From positions 2,604,001 through 2,668,000 of the forward strand of contig NZ_CP033969.1 of assembly GCF_003854935.1 (NCBI RefSeq): a stretch of DNA of 64,000 nt, written 5' to 3'. The position numbers and the translations under genes are program-made. The notes below the pieces were generated by a model. That model was given only the letters and a program-made list of their open reading frames with translations, was not told the DNA's origin and did no database searches. This document shows, one piece after another, positions 1 through 8,965 of the stretch (positions are counted from its first letter, which is position 1; the number at the start of each line of letters is the position of its first letter). The stretch is from Cupriavidus pauculus. GTDB lineage: Bacteria; Pseudomonadota; Gammaproteobacteria; Burkholderiales; Burkholderiaceae.

Positions 1-1
1 G

Positions 2-967
2 CGGCTGGACCTGATCCAGGACGCCGCGCTGCGCGACGCCGCGGCCGGCGTGCTGGCCACGCGGTCGATCTTCACGCCGGGCTGCCTGGCGCTGATCGAG
101 CGCGCCGAGCAGCAGGGCGGGCTCGATGACGCCGACGCGGCGCAGTTCGTCGCCGAGGCGCTGGAGACGTTCCGCTGGCACGGCCGCGCCACCGTGGACG
201 CCGAGCTGTACTGGAAGCTGCGCAAGACCCATCCGCTGATCGCGGACATCGTGTGCTTTCCGGGGCCGCACATCAACCACCTGACACCGCGCACGCTCGA
301 CATCGACGTGGTACAGGCACTGATGCCCGAGCGCGGCATCCAGCCCAAGGCCGTGGTGGAAGGCCCGCCCACGCGCCAGTGCCCGATCCTGCTGCGCCAG
401 ACCAGCTTCCTGGCGCTGAGCGAGCCGGTGACCTTCCGCGATGGCGGCGAGGCCGGCACCCATACCGCGCGCTTTGGCGAGATCGAGCAACGCGGCGTGG
501 CGCTGACGCCCAAGGGCCGCCAGCGCTACGACGCGCTGCTGAACGAGGTGCGCCAGATCATCACGCCGGCCGGCGACGGGTCCAACGCGGCGGCCTACCG
601 CCAGACGCTGGAGTCGGTGTTCCGCGCGTTCCCGGACGACCATGACCAGATGCGGCGCGAAGGGCTGGCGTACTACCGCTACAAGGTGGGCAACACCGCG
701 GCCGACGGCGCCGACGTCGAAGCCCTGATCGCGGCCGGCGCGCTCGTGGCCGAACCCATCACGTACGAGGATTTCCTGCCCGTCAGCGCCGCCGGCATCT
801 TCCAGTCGAACCTCGGCGACGAAAACCGCGACGCGCTGGAAGCCTCGCCCAACCGCGTCGCCTTCGAAGCCGCCCTGGGCGCCGCCGTCAGCGACGAACT
901 GGCCCTGTACGCGGCCGAGCAAGACGCATCGCTGAAAGCCGCACTGAAGGCGCTGGGGGTAGGTTGA
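2..967 (+). CDS. hglS: 2-oxoadipate dioxygenase/decarboxylase family protein (DUF1338, YdcJ/HglS type), 5' end outside window
   Basis: The reading frame is open to the first base of the window, so this is the C-terminal ~320 residues of a longer protein; the family is usually about 450 residues. The segment FPGPHINHLTPR is a hallmark of the DUF1338/HglS family, which sits in the VOC metalloenzyme superfamily and uses histidines of this kind for Fe(II). Characterised HglS converts 2-oxoadipate to D-2-hydroxyglutarate in lysine catabolism, without CoA and in the cytoplasm. The C-terminus (EDFLPVSAAGIFQSNL) also looks family-typical. There is no partner gene downstream, since the gene runs into a repeat array 12 bases after its stop. 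The family call is firm; the exact substrate is inferred. Confidence 0.82.
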   Translation, partial: RLDLIQDAALRDAAAGVLATRSIFTPGCLALIERAEQQGGLDDADAAQFVAEALETFRWHGRATVDAELYWKLRKTHPLIADIVCFPGPHINHLTPRTLDIDVVQALMPERGIQPKAVVEGPPTRQCPILLRQTSFLALSEPVTFRDGGEAGTHTARFGEIEQRGVALTPKGRQRYDALLNEVRQIITPAGDGSNAAAYRQTLESVFRAFPDDHDQMRREGLAYYRYKVGNTAADGADVEALIAAGALVAEPITYEDFLPVSAAGIFQSNLGDENRDALEASPNRVAFEAALGAAVSDELALYAAEQDASLKAALKALGVG

Positions 968-979
968 GCCCTGGTTCTT

Positions 980-1750
980 GCTCCCCTCTCCCGCACGCGG
1001 GAGAGGGGTTGGGGGAGAGGGCCAGCGGTCAAAATCGCGACAGATCGGCAAGCAGCACCTCAACACCCTCTCCCCCAGCCCCTCTCCCACGTTGTGGGAG
1101 AGGGGAGAAAACCAGTAGCATGACATTCGCCGGCGGCGTTTTTTGCTCCCCTCTCCCACGTTGTGGGAGAGGGGAGAAAACCGGCGGCATGACATTCGCC
1201 GGCGGCGTTTTTTTGCTCCCCTCTCCCGCACGCGGGAGAGGGGCCGGGGGAGAGGGCCGGCGGTTCAAACTGCGACCTGTCGGCAAGCAGCACCTCAACA
1301 CCCTCTCCCCCAGCCCCTCTCCCACGTTGTGGGAGAGGGGAGAAAAACAGTGGCATGACATTCGCCGGCGGCGTTTTTTGCTCCCCTCTCCCGCACGCGG
1401 GAGAGGGGCCGGGGGTGAGGGCCAGCGGTCAAAATCGCGACCTGTCGGCAAGCAGCACCTCAACGCCCTCTCCCCCAGCCGCTCTCCCACGTTGTGGGAG
1501 AGGGGAGAAAACCAGTGGCATGACATTCGCCGGCGGCGTTTTTTTGCTCCCCTCTCCCGCACGCGGGAGAGGGGTTGGGGGAGAGGGCCGGCGGTTCAAA
1601 TTGCGACCTGTCGGCAAGCAGCACCTCAACACCCTCTCCCCCAGCCCCTCTCCCACGTTGTGGGAGAGGGGAGAAAACCGGCGGCATGACATTCGCCGGC
1701 TGCGTTTTTTTGCTCCCCTCTCACCACGTTGTGGGAGAGGGGCGCAAACC
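980..1750. repeat. Tandem ~166-bp hairpin repeat array
   Basis: Units begin at 980, 1215, 1380, 1546 and 1712, a period of 165-166 bases, with one shortened 70-base unit at 1145-1214 and a truncated last unit. Each full unit holds two hairpins, CCCCTCTCCCGC with GCGGGAGAGGGG and a second with loop ACGTTGT, and ends in CGCCGGCGGCG followed by a T run. Copies differ by only a few bases. The open frames seen here on both strands are products of the repeat and carry no family signal. The last partial unit overlaps the 3' end of the acyl-CoA ligase gene. Confidence 0.92.
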
Positions 1751-3856
1751 AACGCCGTGGCATTCGCCGAGAAAGTCGGTCTCCGCCACCTCCATCAACC
1801 CATCCACCACCACCGCCCCCGACACCCCCAGCATGACCGGATTCAGGTCGACCGACCGGATGCCGCCTTGTGCCGCGTACACTAGTTGGCCGACCTGCGT
1901 GGCCAGGGTGCAGAGGGCGGCGATGTCCAGCGGGGGATCGCCGCGCACGCCGTCGAGGATGGGGGCGATGCGCAGGCGGCGGACGGCGCGTTCGATGGTG
2001 GCGGGGCTGGCGGGGGCCAGCAGCACGGCCGTGTCGCGCAGGGTTTCGACGTACTTGCCGCCGTCGCCGATCAGCAGGACGGCGCCGAAGGTGGGGTCCC
2101 AGTGCGCGCCGACCATGCACTCGCGCTGGCCGCGCGTCATGCGGGCGACGATCACGCCTTCGCAGGGCGCGTGCAGCGTGTCGAGCGTCTGGGTCTGCTG
2201 GGTAAAGGCGGCGACGATGGCGTCGCGGCTGTTGCAGTTCAGCGCGACCAGCCCGTGTTCGCTCTTGTGTGGCACGGCTGGCGAGCTGGCCTTGACCGCG
2301 ACCGGGGCGCCGATCCGTTGCCAGGCGGCCACGGCCTCTTCGGCGGTCTGGCACAGGTAGTGTTCGACCACGGGCACGCCGGCCTTGGCCAGCCGGGCCA
2401 GGCTGGCGGCCTCGCTGAGCGTCCGGGCCGGCACCGTGGCTGCCGGTGCCGATGTCGGCATGGCCGTTTCGCCAGCGATATCGCGCAGCAACTGCTGGTG
2501 GGCGGTGAGCTGGTGGAAGGCGGCCAGCGCGTCGGCGGCGTGGAAGAACGTTGGCACGCCGGCCGCGCGGAACACGCCGGCCACCGATTCCTGCCAGGCG
2601 GCGACGGCGATCGGCTTGCCCGCCGTGTCGGCAAACTGCGCGGCGTCGCGGGCAAAGCGCGGCACGTCGTAGCCCATGCCGGCCACCGGGATATCGAGCA
2701 GCACGAAATCGGCAGCCGGATCGGCGCCGACGATGGGCAGCACGTCGCCGAACAGGCCGCTGTTGGTCAGCAGCGCGGCCGTGACGTCGACCGGGTTGGC
2801 CGTCGCGGCGAAGCCGGGCAGCTTGCCGGCCAGCGCGGATTGGGTGGGCGGGGCCAGCGGCGCCATGCCGATGCCGAGCGCGTCGGCGCTGTCGGTGGCC
2901 ATCACGCAGCTCGCGCCCGAGTTGCTCACGACGACGAGCCGGCGGCCCTCGGGCTGCCAGCCGCGCAGGTAGAGCGGCGCGCAGCGGGCCAGCGCGTGGG
3001 CGTCGTCGACGCGCCAGATGCCGTGGCGGGCCAGGAAGGCGTCGACCGCGCGGTCCTCGTTGGCCATGGCGCCCGTGTGCGACGCCGCGGCGCGCGCGCC
3101 GGCCTGCGAGCGGCCCGATTTCACCGCCACCACCGGCACGCCGCGCGCCCGCGCCACGGCGGCGGCCTCGGCCAGCACGGCCGGGTCGGTCAGCGTTTCC
3201 AGATAAAGCAGCAGCAGCCGGATGTCGGGGTCATGCGCCACGGCCAGCGCCAGTTCGCTGACGGTCACGTCGGCCTGGTTGCCCGTGGCGTGCACATGGC
3301 GCACGCCGATGCCCTGGTGCCGCAGCAGCCCGTACACCAGCGCCGCCGTGCCGCCGCTCTGGCTGACCACCGCGACCGGCCCGTCCTTTGGCGGAATTTC
3401 GATGAACATGGTCGAGAAACTGGCGATGGCGCCATTGCCGAAGTTCGCCAGCCCCTGGCTGTTCGGCCCGACGATGCGTAGCCCGGCGCCGCGCGCGATG
3501 CGCACCATGTCGTCCTGCTGGCGCCGGCCGTTCTCGCCGGCCTCGCCGAACCCGGAGGCAATGACGATGGCCGCACCCACGCCCAGCCGCGCGCAGTCGG
3601 CCACGGCCTGCACCGCCGCATCGCCGCCCACCACGATCACGGCCAGCTCGGGCGCCTGGGGCAGCGCGTCGAGCGACGGATAGGCGCGTAGCCCCTGCAG
3701 CGTCTCGCGCTGCGGGTTGACCGGGTAGATCGTGCCGGCGTAGCCCATCGCTTTCATATAGTGGATAGGCCGGCCGCCGATCTTGTGGATGTTGTCGGAC
3801 GCGCCGACGATGGCAACGGAACGCGGGGCGAGCAGGGCGGAGAGGGTGTCGGACAT
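1721..3856 (-). CDS. ADP-forming acyl-CoA ligase (acetate-CoA ligase family, fused alpha-beta)
   Basis: This 711-residue protein has the fused order of ADP/NDP-forming acyl-CoA synthetases: an N-terminal CoA-binding Rossmann domain (SVAIVGASDN near residue 13), a succinyl-CoA-ligase-like flavodoxin domain with the phosphohistidine motif ASHTGAMA, and a C-terminal ATP-grasp domain (VAVKASSPAVPHKSE). It would activate a carboxylic acid with ATP and CoA in the cytoplasm. It is the last gene of a minus-strand cluster with a DUF35 protein, a thiolase-fold protein and a binding protein. About the last 15 residues (after FLGECHGVG) and the stop codon come from the edge of the repeat array, so the original C-terminus was probably replaced, although total length is still normal. 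The substrate is unknown. Confidence 0.88.
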   Translation of the reverse strand: MSDTLSALLAPRSVAIVGASDNIHKIGGRPIHYMKAMGYAGTIYPVNPQRETLQGLRAYPSLDALPQAPELAVIVVGGDAAVQAVADCARLGVGAAIVIASGFGEAGENGRRQQDDMVRIARGAGLRIVGPNSQGLANFGNGAIASFSTMFIEIPPKDGPVAVVSQSGGTAALVYGLLRHQGIGVRHVHATGNQADVTVSELALAVAHDPDIRLLLLYLETLTDPAVLAEAAAVARARGVPVVAVKSGRSQAGARAAASHTGAMANEDRAVDAFLARHGIWRVDDAHALARCAPLYLRGWQPEGRRLVVVSNSGASCVMATDSADALGIGMAPLAPPTQSALAGKLPGFAATANPVDVTAALLTNSGLFGDVLPIVGADPAADFVLLDIPVAGMGYDVPRFARDAAQFADTAGKPIAVAAWQESVAGVFRAAGVPTFFHAADALAAFHQLTAHQQLLRDIAGETAMPTSAPAATVPARTLSEAASLARLAKAGVPVVEHYLCQTAEEAVAAWQRIGAPVAVKASSPAVPHKSEHGLVALNCNSRDAIVAAFTQQTQTLDTLHAPCEGVIVARMTRGQRECMVGAHWDPTFGAVLLIGDGGKYVETLRDTAVLLAPASPATIERAVRRLRIAPILDGVRGDPPLDIAALCTLATQVGQLVYAAQGGIRSVDLNPVMLGVSGAVVVDGLMEVAETDFLGECHGVGLRPSPTTW

Positions 3857-3895
3857 CGGTGTGGTCTCGGTGTTGTTCTGGGTGAGGCGGGCCGG

Positions 3896-4249
3896 TCAGG
3901 CGGGGACGAAGCGCAGCAGCGGCTGGCCGTCGACGTCGAAGCGGCTGGCGCGCACACGGTCGCCGATGGCGGTGCCCGGCGCGGCGTGGCCCATCACGCG
4001 CGGGCCTTCGTCGAGCGTGGCGATGACCAGCGTGTACGGCGCCAGTGCCTGGAAGGCTTCGGTCGGCCCGCGGAATACCTCGGTAACGGCGTGCACCGTC
4101 GCCAGCCCGCCGCTGTCGCGCCAGACCAGCGCGCGGCTGCCGCACTGGCGGCAGGCATGGCGTTGCAGGGGCTGCCAGGCGCCGCAGGCGTTGCAGTGCT
4201 GGTAGCGGACCACGCCGGCGGCCACGCCTTCGGAAAATGGCGATGTCAT
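3896..4249 (-). CDS. Zn-ribbon/OB-fold DUF35 protein, partner of the thiolase-fold protein
   Basis: This 117-residue protein has an N-terminal rubredoxin-like zinc ribbon (CNACG near residue 19, then CRQCG near 33) followed by an OB-fold of the DUF35 type. Such proteins form complexes with thiolase-superfamily enzymes and bind the acyl-CoA chain; in steroid side-chain degradation the DUF35 domain is needed for aldolase activity. The start ATG at 4249 overlaps the stop of the upstream thiolase-fold gene as ATGA, so the two are translationally coupled. That supports a stoichiometric complex. A longer open frame extends upstream in this phase but is the shadow of the thiolase gene. Confidence 0.85.
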   Translation of the reverse strand: MTSPFSEGVAAGVVRYQHCNACGAWQPLQRHACRQCGSRALVWRDSGGLATVHAVTEVFRGPTEAFQALAPYTLVIATLDEGPRVMGHAAPGTAIGDRVRASRFDVDGQPLLRFVPA

Positions 4250-5391
4250 GAGGCCTCCAGGATCAGGCTGACATGGGACGACAGCACGCCGCCGTCGGCA
4301 TGGAACAGGGCGCGCCGGTGCGGCGGCACCTGCCGCGCGCCGGCCGTGCCGGCCAGTTGCCGCGCGGCCTCGGCCAGGTGCATCAGCCCGCCGGCCACGC
4401 CGGAATGGCCGAACGCCAGCAGCCCGCCGTGGGTGTTCAGCGGCAGCGGCCCATCGGCGCGGAAATCGCCCGCGCGCAGCCGCGCGACCGCCTGTCCGCG
4501 TGGCGCGATGCCGATCTCTTCCAGCAGCATGACCAGCGTGATCGTGAACGAGTCGTAGATGGCGAGCGTGTCGATATCGGCTACGGTGCAGCCGGCCTCG
4601 GCCAACGCCCGCCCGGCGGCGTCGGCGGCGCCGGTGGTCATCACGTCGTCGATGGCGCACAGGTGCTGGTGGCGATGCGCCTGCCCGGCGCCGGCAATCC
4701 GCACCGGGCGGCCGGGGCCCGGTTCGGGCGACACGACGATGGCCACCGCGCCGTCCGAGATCGGGCAGCAGTCGGACAGCCGCAGCGGCGACGCGATGGG
4801 CCGCGCCTGACGCGCGGCGTCCAGCGTCAGCGGCTCGCGCAGGTGGGCGTCGGGATGCCCGGCCGCGTGCTCGCGCATCAGCACGGCAAAGTCGGACAGC
4901 GCGTCGGCGTCCAGGCCGGTCTCGAACAGGTAGCGCGATGCCAGCAGCGCGTAGTAGGCCGGCACCGAGGCGCCGTTCGGCACCTCGATCTCGGGCTCGC
5001 CGACCTGCGCCAGCGTCTGCACCGACTGGTCGCGGCTCTGGCCGCTAAGACGATTCTCACCGGCGACGACCAGCACGTTGCGGCATCGCCCGCTGCGTAC
5101 CAGGTCATGCGCCAGCATCGCCATCAGCCCGCCCGTGGCGCCGCCGCCGGCCATGCCATGCGCGTAGGCCGGCCGCAGCGACGCGAACTCGCAGAAGCGG
5201 TCGGCCAGCATCAGGTGCGGCAGCGTGGTGGCGTAGCCGCAGAGCACGCCGTCGATCTGGTCGCGCGGCAAGCCGGCGTGCGCCAGCGCGGCATCGGCAG
5301 CCTGCGCCATCAGCGTCAGCGGCGTACTGCCGGGCAGCCGGCCGAAGCGCGTGTTGCCGACGCCGCGCACATACGTCTCGGCCATCGTCAT
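4246..5391 (-). CDS. Thiolase-fold protein (SCP-x/Ltp2-like), apparently without the nucleophilic cysteine
   Basis: This 381-residue protein begins with YVRGVGNTRFGRLPG and has thiolase hallmarks, including the C-terminal NTHGGLLAFGHSG block. Where classical thiolases carry the acyl-accepting Cys, it reads HGMAGGGATGG, so the nucleophile appears absent. Thiolase-like proteins of this kind coupled to a DUF35 partner include the Ltp2-type retro-aldolases of steroid catabolism, so C-C cleavage of a 3-hydroxyacyl-CoA is possible. Start and stop are both ATGA overlaps with its neighbours (5388-5391 and 4246-4249), giving a tightly coupled operon. The aldolase role is inference; the fold assignment is solid. 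Confidence 0.82.
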   Translation of the reverse strand: MTMAETYVRGVGNTRFGRLPGSTPLTLMAQAADAALAHAGLPRDQIDGVLCGYATTLPHLMLADRFCEFASLRPAYAHGMAGGGATGGLMAMLAHDLVRSGRCRNVLVVAGENRLSGQSRDQSVQTLAQVGEPEIEVPNGASVPAYYALLASRYLFETGLDADALSDFAVLMREHAAGHPDAHLREPLTLDAARQARPIASPLRLSDCCPISDGAVAIVVSPEPGPGRPVRIAGAGQAHRHQHLCAIDDVMTTGAADAAGRALAEAGCTVADIDTLAIYDSFTITLVMLLEEIGIAPRGQAVARLRAGDFRADGPLPLNTHGGLLAFGHSGVAGGLMHLAEAARQLAGTAGARQVPPHRRALFHADGGVLSSHVSLILEAS

Positions 5392-6608
5392 TTCTTCAAA
5401 AGCGGGCACTGGGACTTGGCCGGCGGCATGAACGCCTGGTCGCCGGGCACGGTGGCCAGCAGCTTGTAGTAGTCCCACGGGTACTTGGATTCCTCGGGCT
5501 TCTTGACCTCGAACAGGTACATGTCGTGGATCATCCGGCCGTCCTCGCGGATCCGCGCGTTCTTGGCAAAGAAGTCGTTGATCGGCAGCGACTTCATCTG
5601 CTTCATCACGGGCGCCGTCTCGTCGGTGCCGGCCGCCTGCACGGATTTCAGGTAGTGCGTGACCGACGAATAGACGCCGGCCTGGCTCATGTTCGGCATC
5701 TTCTTGACCTTGTCGAAGTACTTGCGCGACCACGTCCGCGTGGCGTCGTTCATGTCCCAGTAGAACGCCTCGGTCAGCACCAGCCCCTGCGCCGTCTTCA
5801 GGCCGATGGCGTGGATGTCGTTGATGTAGAGCAACAGCCCGGCCATCTTCTGGGTACCGTTGCGCGTCAGGCCGAACTCGGAGGCGGCCTTGATGGCATT
5901 GACCGTGTCGCCGCCCGCGTTGGCCAGCCCCACCACCTGGGCCTTGCTGGCCTGTGCCTGGAGCAGGTACGAGGCGAAGTCGCTGGTATTGATCGGATGC
6001 CGGGCCGCGCCCAGCGCCTGCCCGCCGGCCTCGGTGACCACCGTGGTGGCCGATTGCTGGAGCGTGTGGCCGAACGCGTAGTCGGCGGTCAGGAAGAACC
6101 ACGTCTTGCCGCCGCGCTGGACCATCGCCCGGGCCGTGGTATTGGCCAGCGCGTAGGTGTCGTAGGCGTAGTGGACGGAGACCGGCGTGCAGAGGTCGTT
6201 CGTGATCCGCTCGCTGCCGGGTCCGGAGAACACCACCACCTTGTTCTTCTGCTTGGCGACGTCGAGCACGGCCAGCGCCGGCGCGGACGCGGCCACGTCC
6301 AGGATGGCGTCGACCTTGTCGGTATCGAACCATTCGCGCGCCTTGTTGGCGGCGATGTCGGCCTTGTTCTGGTGGTCGACCACCACAAGCTCCACCTTCT
6401 TGCCAAGCACCTTGCCGCCAAAGTCGTCGATCGCCATCTGCGCGGCGGCGGCACTGCCCCGGCCGGTCACGTCCGCGTACAGCCCGCTCATGTCGAGCAG
6501 CAGGCCGATCTTGACCACATCGTCGGAAATGCCCGGCTTGGGCTGGGCGTGCGCAGCCACGGCGGCCAGGGCCAGCGCGGCGGCGGTAAGCAGGCGATTG
6601 AGGTGCAT
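5388..6608 (-). CDS. Periplasmic branched-chain amino acid-type ABC substrate-binding protein
   Basis: This 406-residue protein has a signal peptide at the start (MHLNRLLTAAALALAAVAAHA) and a type I periplasmic binding fold of the LivJ/urea-amide family (DVVKIGLLLDMSGLYADVTG, then YGDSFAFGHT-like YAFGHTLQQSA). The start at 6608 is chosen because a GGAGGAG ribosome binding site precedes it and the signal peptide begins there; an in-frame upstream extension runs through repeat sequence and is not protein-like. No permease or ATPase lies nearby, so it would have to use another LIV transporter or act as a solitary receptor. It leads the operon with the thiolase-fold, DUF35 and CoA-ligase genes, suggesting it captures the acid or amide they process. 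Confidence 0.85.
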   Translation of the reverse strand: MHLNRLLTAAALALAAVAAHAQPKPGISDDVVKIGLLLDMSGLYADVTGRGSAAAAQMAIDDFGGKVLGKKVELVVVDHQNKADIAANKAREWFDTDKVDAILDVAASAPALAVLDVAKQKNKVVVFSGPGSERITNDLCTPVSVHYAYDTYALANTTARAMVQRGGKTWFFLTADYAFGHTLQQSATTVVTEAGGQALGAARHPINTSDFASYLLQAQASKAQVVGLANAGGDTVNAIKAASEFGLTRNGTQKMAGLLLYINDIHAIGLKTAQGLVLTEAFYWDMNDATRTWSRKYFDKVKKMPNMSQAGVYSSVTHYLKSVQAAGTDETAPVMKQMKSLPINDFFAKNARIREDGRMIHDMYLFEVKKPEESKYPWDYYKLLATVPGDQAFMPPAKSQCPLLKK

Positions 6609-6677
6609 GGTCTCCTCCGGGGGTTTTGGTTTGGGTGGTGCGGTGTTGTGATGCGCCTGGATTGCCTTTCGGTTTGC

Positions 6678-6802
6678 TTCCCTCTGCCGAACGGCGGGAG
6701 AGGGGCCGGGGGAGCGGCTCGGCATTTCAGGATGCCGATGTCGCGGTTTGGGCCGCCTTGCCCTCTCCCCAACCCATCTCCCGCCGCGCGGGAGAGGGGA
6801 GC
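6678..6802. repeat. Solitary hairpin repeat unit, diverged copy
   Basis: The intergenic stretch 6609-6826 holds one diverged copy of the same two-hairpin element found at 980-1750. A left arm pair CCCTCTGCCG/CGGGAGAGGGG and a right hairpin with CCCGCCGCGCGGG flank about 60 bases of non-conserved spacer. It sits between two minus-strand genes and may end transcription of the cyclase gene's upstream neighbour or simply be a mobile repeat. No gene is seen in this gap. Confidence 0.75.
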
Positions 6803-6826
6803 TGAAACCGTGGCGGTCTGAAACGT

Positions 6827-7885
6827 CTACACCGTTGCCACCGGCGTGGTCGGTGATCCCACGGCGCCCGGCAGTCTCAGCGGTGGCGCGGTCAGCATGA
6901 AGCGGGTGCGGCCGTGGGCGCGCAGCCAGTCGGCCAGGTCGCGCAGGTACCAGAGTTCGCCCAGCGGCAGGCCGAGCTTGAACAGGCAGTGGTGGTGCAG
7001 CGGCAGCAGCGGGTGCGTCCGGGCGTCGTCGGGAGGCGGCAGGGCCGGGTAGCGCTCGACCGCGTAGTTGTCGGCGATCAGTGCGGCGATGCCGGAATCG
7101 GTGATCCAGTTCAGCAGCCGGTCGTCGCGGCCGTTCAGTGCGCAGCAGCTATGGTGCAGCACGGTCTCGTCGGGGTCGCGCTGCATCGACAGCACCACCT
7201 CGGCAAAGCCGGTGCGCAGCAGCAGCATGTCGCCGCGCTCCACCTCCACGCGGCGGGCTTCCATGGCGTGCATCAGGTCGTCGTAGCCGACGTTGCGGAA
7301 ATCGGTGCCGAAAGCGTCGGCCAGGTCCACCAGCACGCCGCGGCCCTGCATGCCCTTGACGGCGAAGTTCTCGATGCCGAGCGCGTCGGCGTGGCTGGCG
7401 TGGCCGTGGCCGCAGTCGTGGGCCGCGAAGTCGTCGTCCTCGGCGTAGTCCACTGGCCCGACGATGTCGTCGTTGGCCCGGAAGCCGTTGTAGTAGACGC
7501 GCTCGGGCCGGCCGTCGCCATCGGCATCGAACAGCGCGCCCACGTGGGCCAGCGAATCCCACTGCGTGGAGTACTGCAGGCACAACAGCACCTGGTCGTC
7601 GCTGATGACGTCGGTGGCGGCCGGGTTGACCTTGGCCAGCGGGAAGTTCAGGTACGGGATGTCGTCGCGGAACGTTGGCCGCAACTGGGGCGGATGCCGG
7701 CGCGGGTTGAGTTTGTTGCCGCCGGGGTAGTCCAGCGGCATCGACAGGCAGAAGCTGAGCCCGGCCTGGATCTCGCGCGCGCCCCTGACCACCTGTTCGG
7801 GGCCGATCAGGTTGACGCGGCCCAGTTGATCGTCGGGACCAAAGTCGCCCCAGTTCGAGCCTTCCGGCCGTTGCTTCCAGCGCAT
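6827..7885 (-). CDS. Cyclase-family metal-dependent hydrolase (kynurenine formamidase-like)
   Basis: This 352-residue protein belongs to the cyclase family (PF04199), which includes bacterial kynurenine formamidases and other metal-dependent amidases and lactone hydrolases. The conserved metal region, HxGTHxDxPxH in formamidases, appears as QWDSLAHVG near residue 108, a form seen in the longer family members. Later conserved parts are the GRGVLVDLADAF strand and the HHHCLFKLGLPLGELWYL region. The protein is longer than the ~210-residue formamidases and resembles uncharacterised catabolic homologues. It lies 3 bases downstream of an IclR regulator and is probably controlled by it. The substrate is unknown. 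Confidence 0.83.
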   Translation of the reverse strand: MRWKQRPEGSNWGDFGPDDQLGRVNLIGPEQVVRGAREIQAGLSFCLSMPLDYPGGNKLNPRRHPPQLRPTFRDDIPYLNFPLAKVNPAATDVISDDQVLLCLQYSTQWDSLAHVGALFDADGDGRPERVYYNGFRANDDIVGPVDYAEDDDFAAHDCGHGHASHADALGIENFAVKGMQGRGVLVDLADAFGTDFRNVGYDDLMHAMEARRVEVERGDMLLLRTGFAEVVLSMQRDPDETVLHHSCCALNGRDDRLLNWITDSGIAALIADNYAVERYPALPPPDDARTHPLLPLHHHCLFKLGLPLGELWYLRDLADWLRAHGRTRFMLTAPPLRLPGAVGSPTTPVATV

Positions 7886-7888
7886 GCT

Positions 7889-8662
7889 TCATGCCTCCTG
7901 TTGTCGTGGGATGGGGTGCCGCCACAGCGCGGCGATGGTGTCGGCCTCGCGCCGCAGCGCGCGGGCCAGCGCCGCCTCGCGGTCGGCGATGCGCTCGTTG
8001 AGCGCGGCGATGCTGATGGCGCCCAGCGGGTAGCCGTCCGGGCCGGGCAGGGCGATGCCGATGCCGCCCATGCGCTCCACCACCACGTCCAGCAGCACCG
8101 CGTAGCCGCGCGCGCGCGTGGTGGCCACGTGGCGGCGCAGCACATCGGCGTCGATCTGGGGATAGCGTTTCAGCGACGGGGCGATGCAGTCGAGCACCGT
8201 GTCGACCTCGTCGTCAGGCAGCGCGGCCAGCAGCGCCAGGCTGCCGGCGCCCACGCCCAGCGGGCGGCGGCTGCCGACGTCGAGATAGTTGGCGCGGATC
8301 GGAAAGGTGCCGAGCCGCAGTTCCAGGCAGACCGATTCCCAGCCGCTGGGCACGGACAGGATCGCGGTGTCCTCGAACGTGTTCGCCAGCCGGATCAACG
8401 CCGGGCGCACCAGCGGGCGCATGTCCAGCCGCTGCTGCGCCGCAGCCTGCAGCGTCAGCCACTCGCGCCCCGGCGAGAACGCCTTGGTAGCGGGATCGCG
8501 CTCGACCATGCCCTCGGCCACCAGTGTTTCCAGCAGCCGCAGCGCCGACGCCTTGTCCACGTTGGCGGCGGCGGCCAGGTCGGTCAGCCGGGCATTGCGG
8601 GTGTCGGACAGCGCACGCAGCAGGCGGCACGCCTTCTGCAGCGAGGTGCTGGGCACGGTCAC
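7889..8662 (-). CDS. IclR-family transcriptional regulator
   Basis: This 257-residue regulator has an N-terminal winged helix-turn-helix (LTDLAAAANVDKASALRLLETL) and a C-terminal IclR effector-binding domain (GIALPGPDGYPLGAISIAAL). The start is a GTG at 8662 preceded by GGAGGAG. It is co-transcribed with the cyclase-family gene 3 bases downstream and faces a small membrane-protein gene across a ~300-base gap (8663-8965). IclR proteins usually bind a catabolic intermediate and control the neighbouring pathway, so it likely regulates the cyclase gene. Confidence 0.93.
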   Translation of the reverse strand: MTVPSTSLQKACRLLRALSDTRNARLTDLAAAANVDKASALRLLETLVAEGMVERDPATKAFSPGREWLTLQAAAQQRLDMRPLVRPALIRLANTFEDTAILSVPSGWESVCLELRLGTFPIRANYLDVGSRRPLGVGAGSLALLAALPDDEVDTVLDCIAPSLKRYPQIDADVLRRHVATTRARGYAVLLDVVVERMGGIGIALPGPDGYPLGAISIAALNERIADREAALARALRREADTIAALWRHPIPRQQEA

Positions 8663-8965
8663 GTATGCGTCTCCTCCGGGCGGGGTTTTGTGTAATGAAA
8701 TCGTGGTGCATGCGGCAACCGTTGGTTTATAGGAGACGGACGGCCCGCCGTCATTCTGCGGCGCATCAAAGTTTTGCCCGATGAAACCGCGCCGGCTGGC
8801 CGATGCGGCGTCTTCCTACAGCGCCGCGCGGCCGGATGCCGACGCGGTGCGGCCCGGCCGATGGCTAGCATGGGATCGGAGGCATCCGCGCAGATCGCCG
8901 AAGATCGCATCAGAACGGCGCAAGGATGCCCGTACCGGGAGGGCGACACGACAAGGAGCCCAGAC

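Noticed and set aside
964-1885. Several open frames of 70-240 codons within the first repeat array
   Set aside because: They repeat the same peptide in every unit on both strands, with no ribosome site or family signal.
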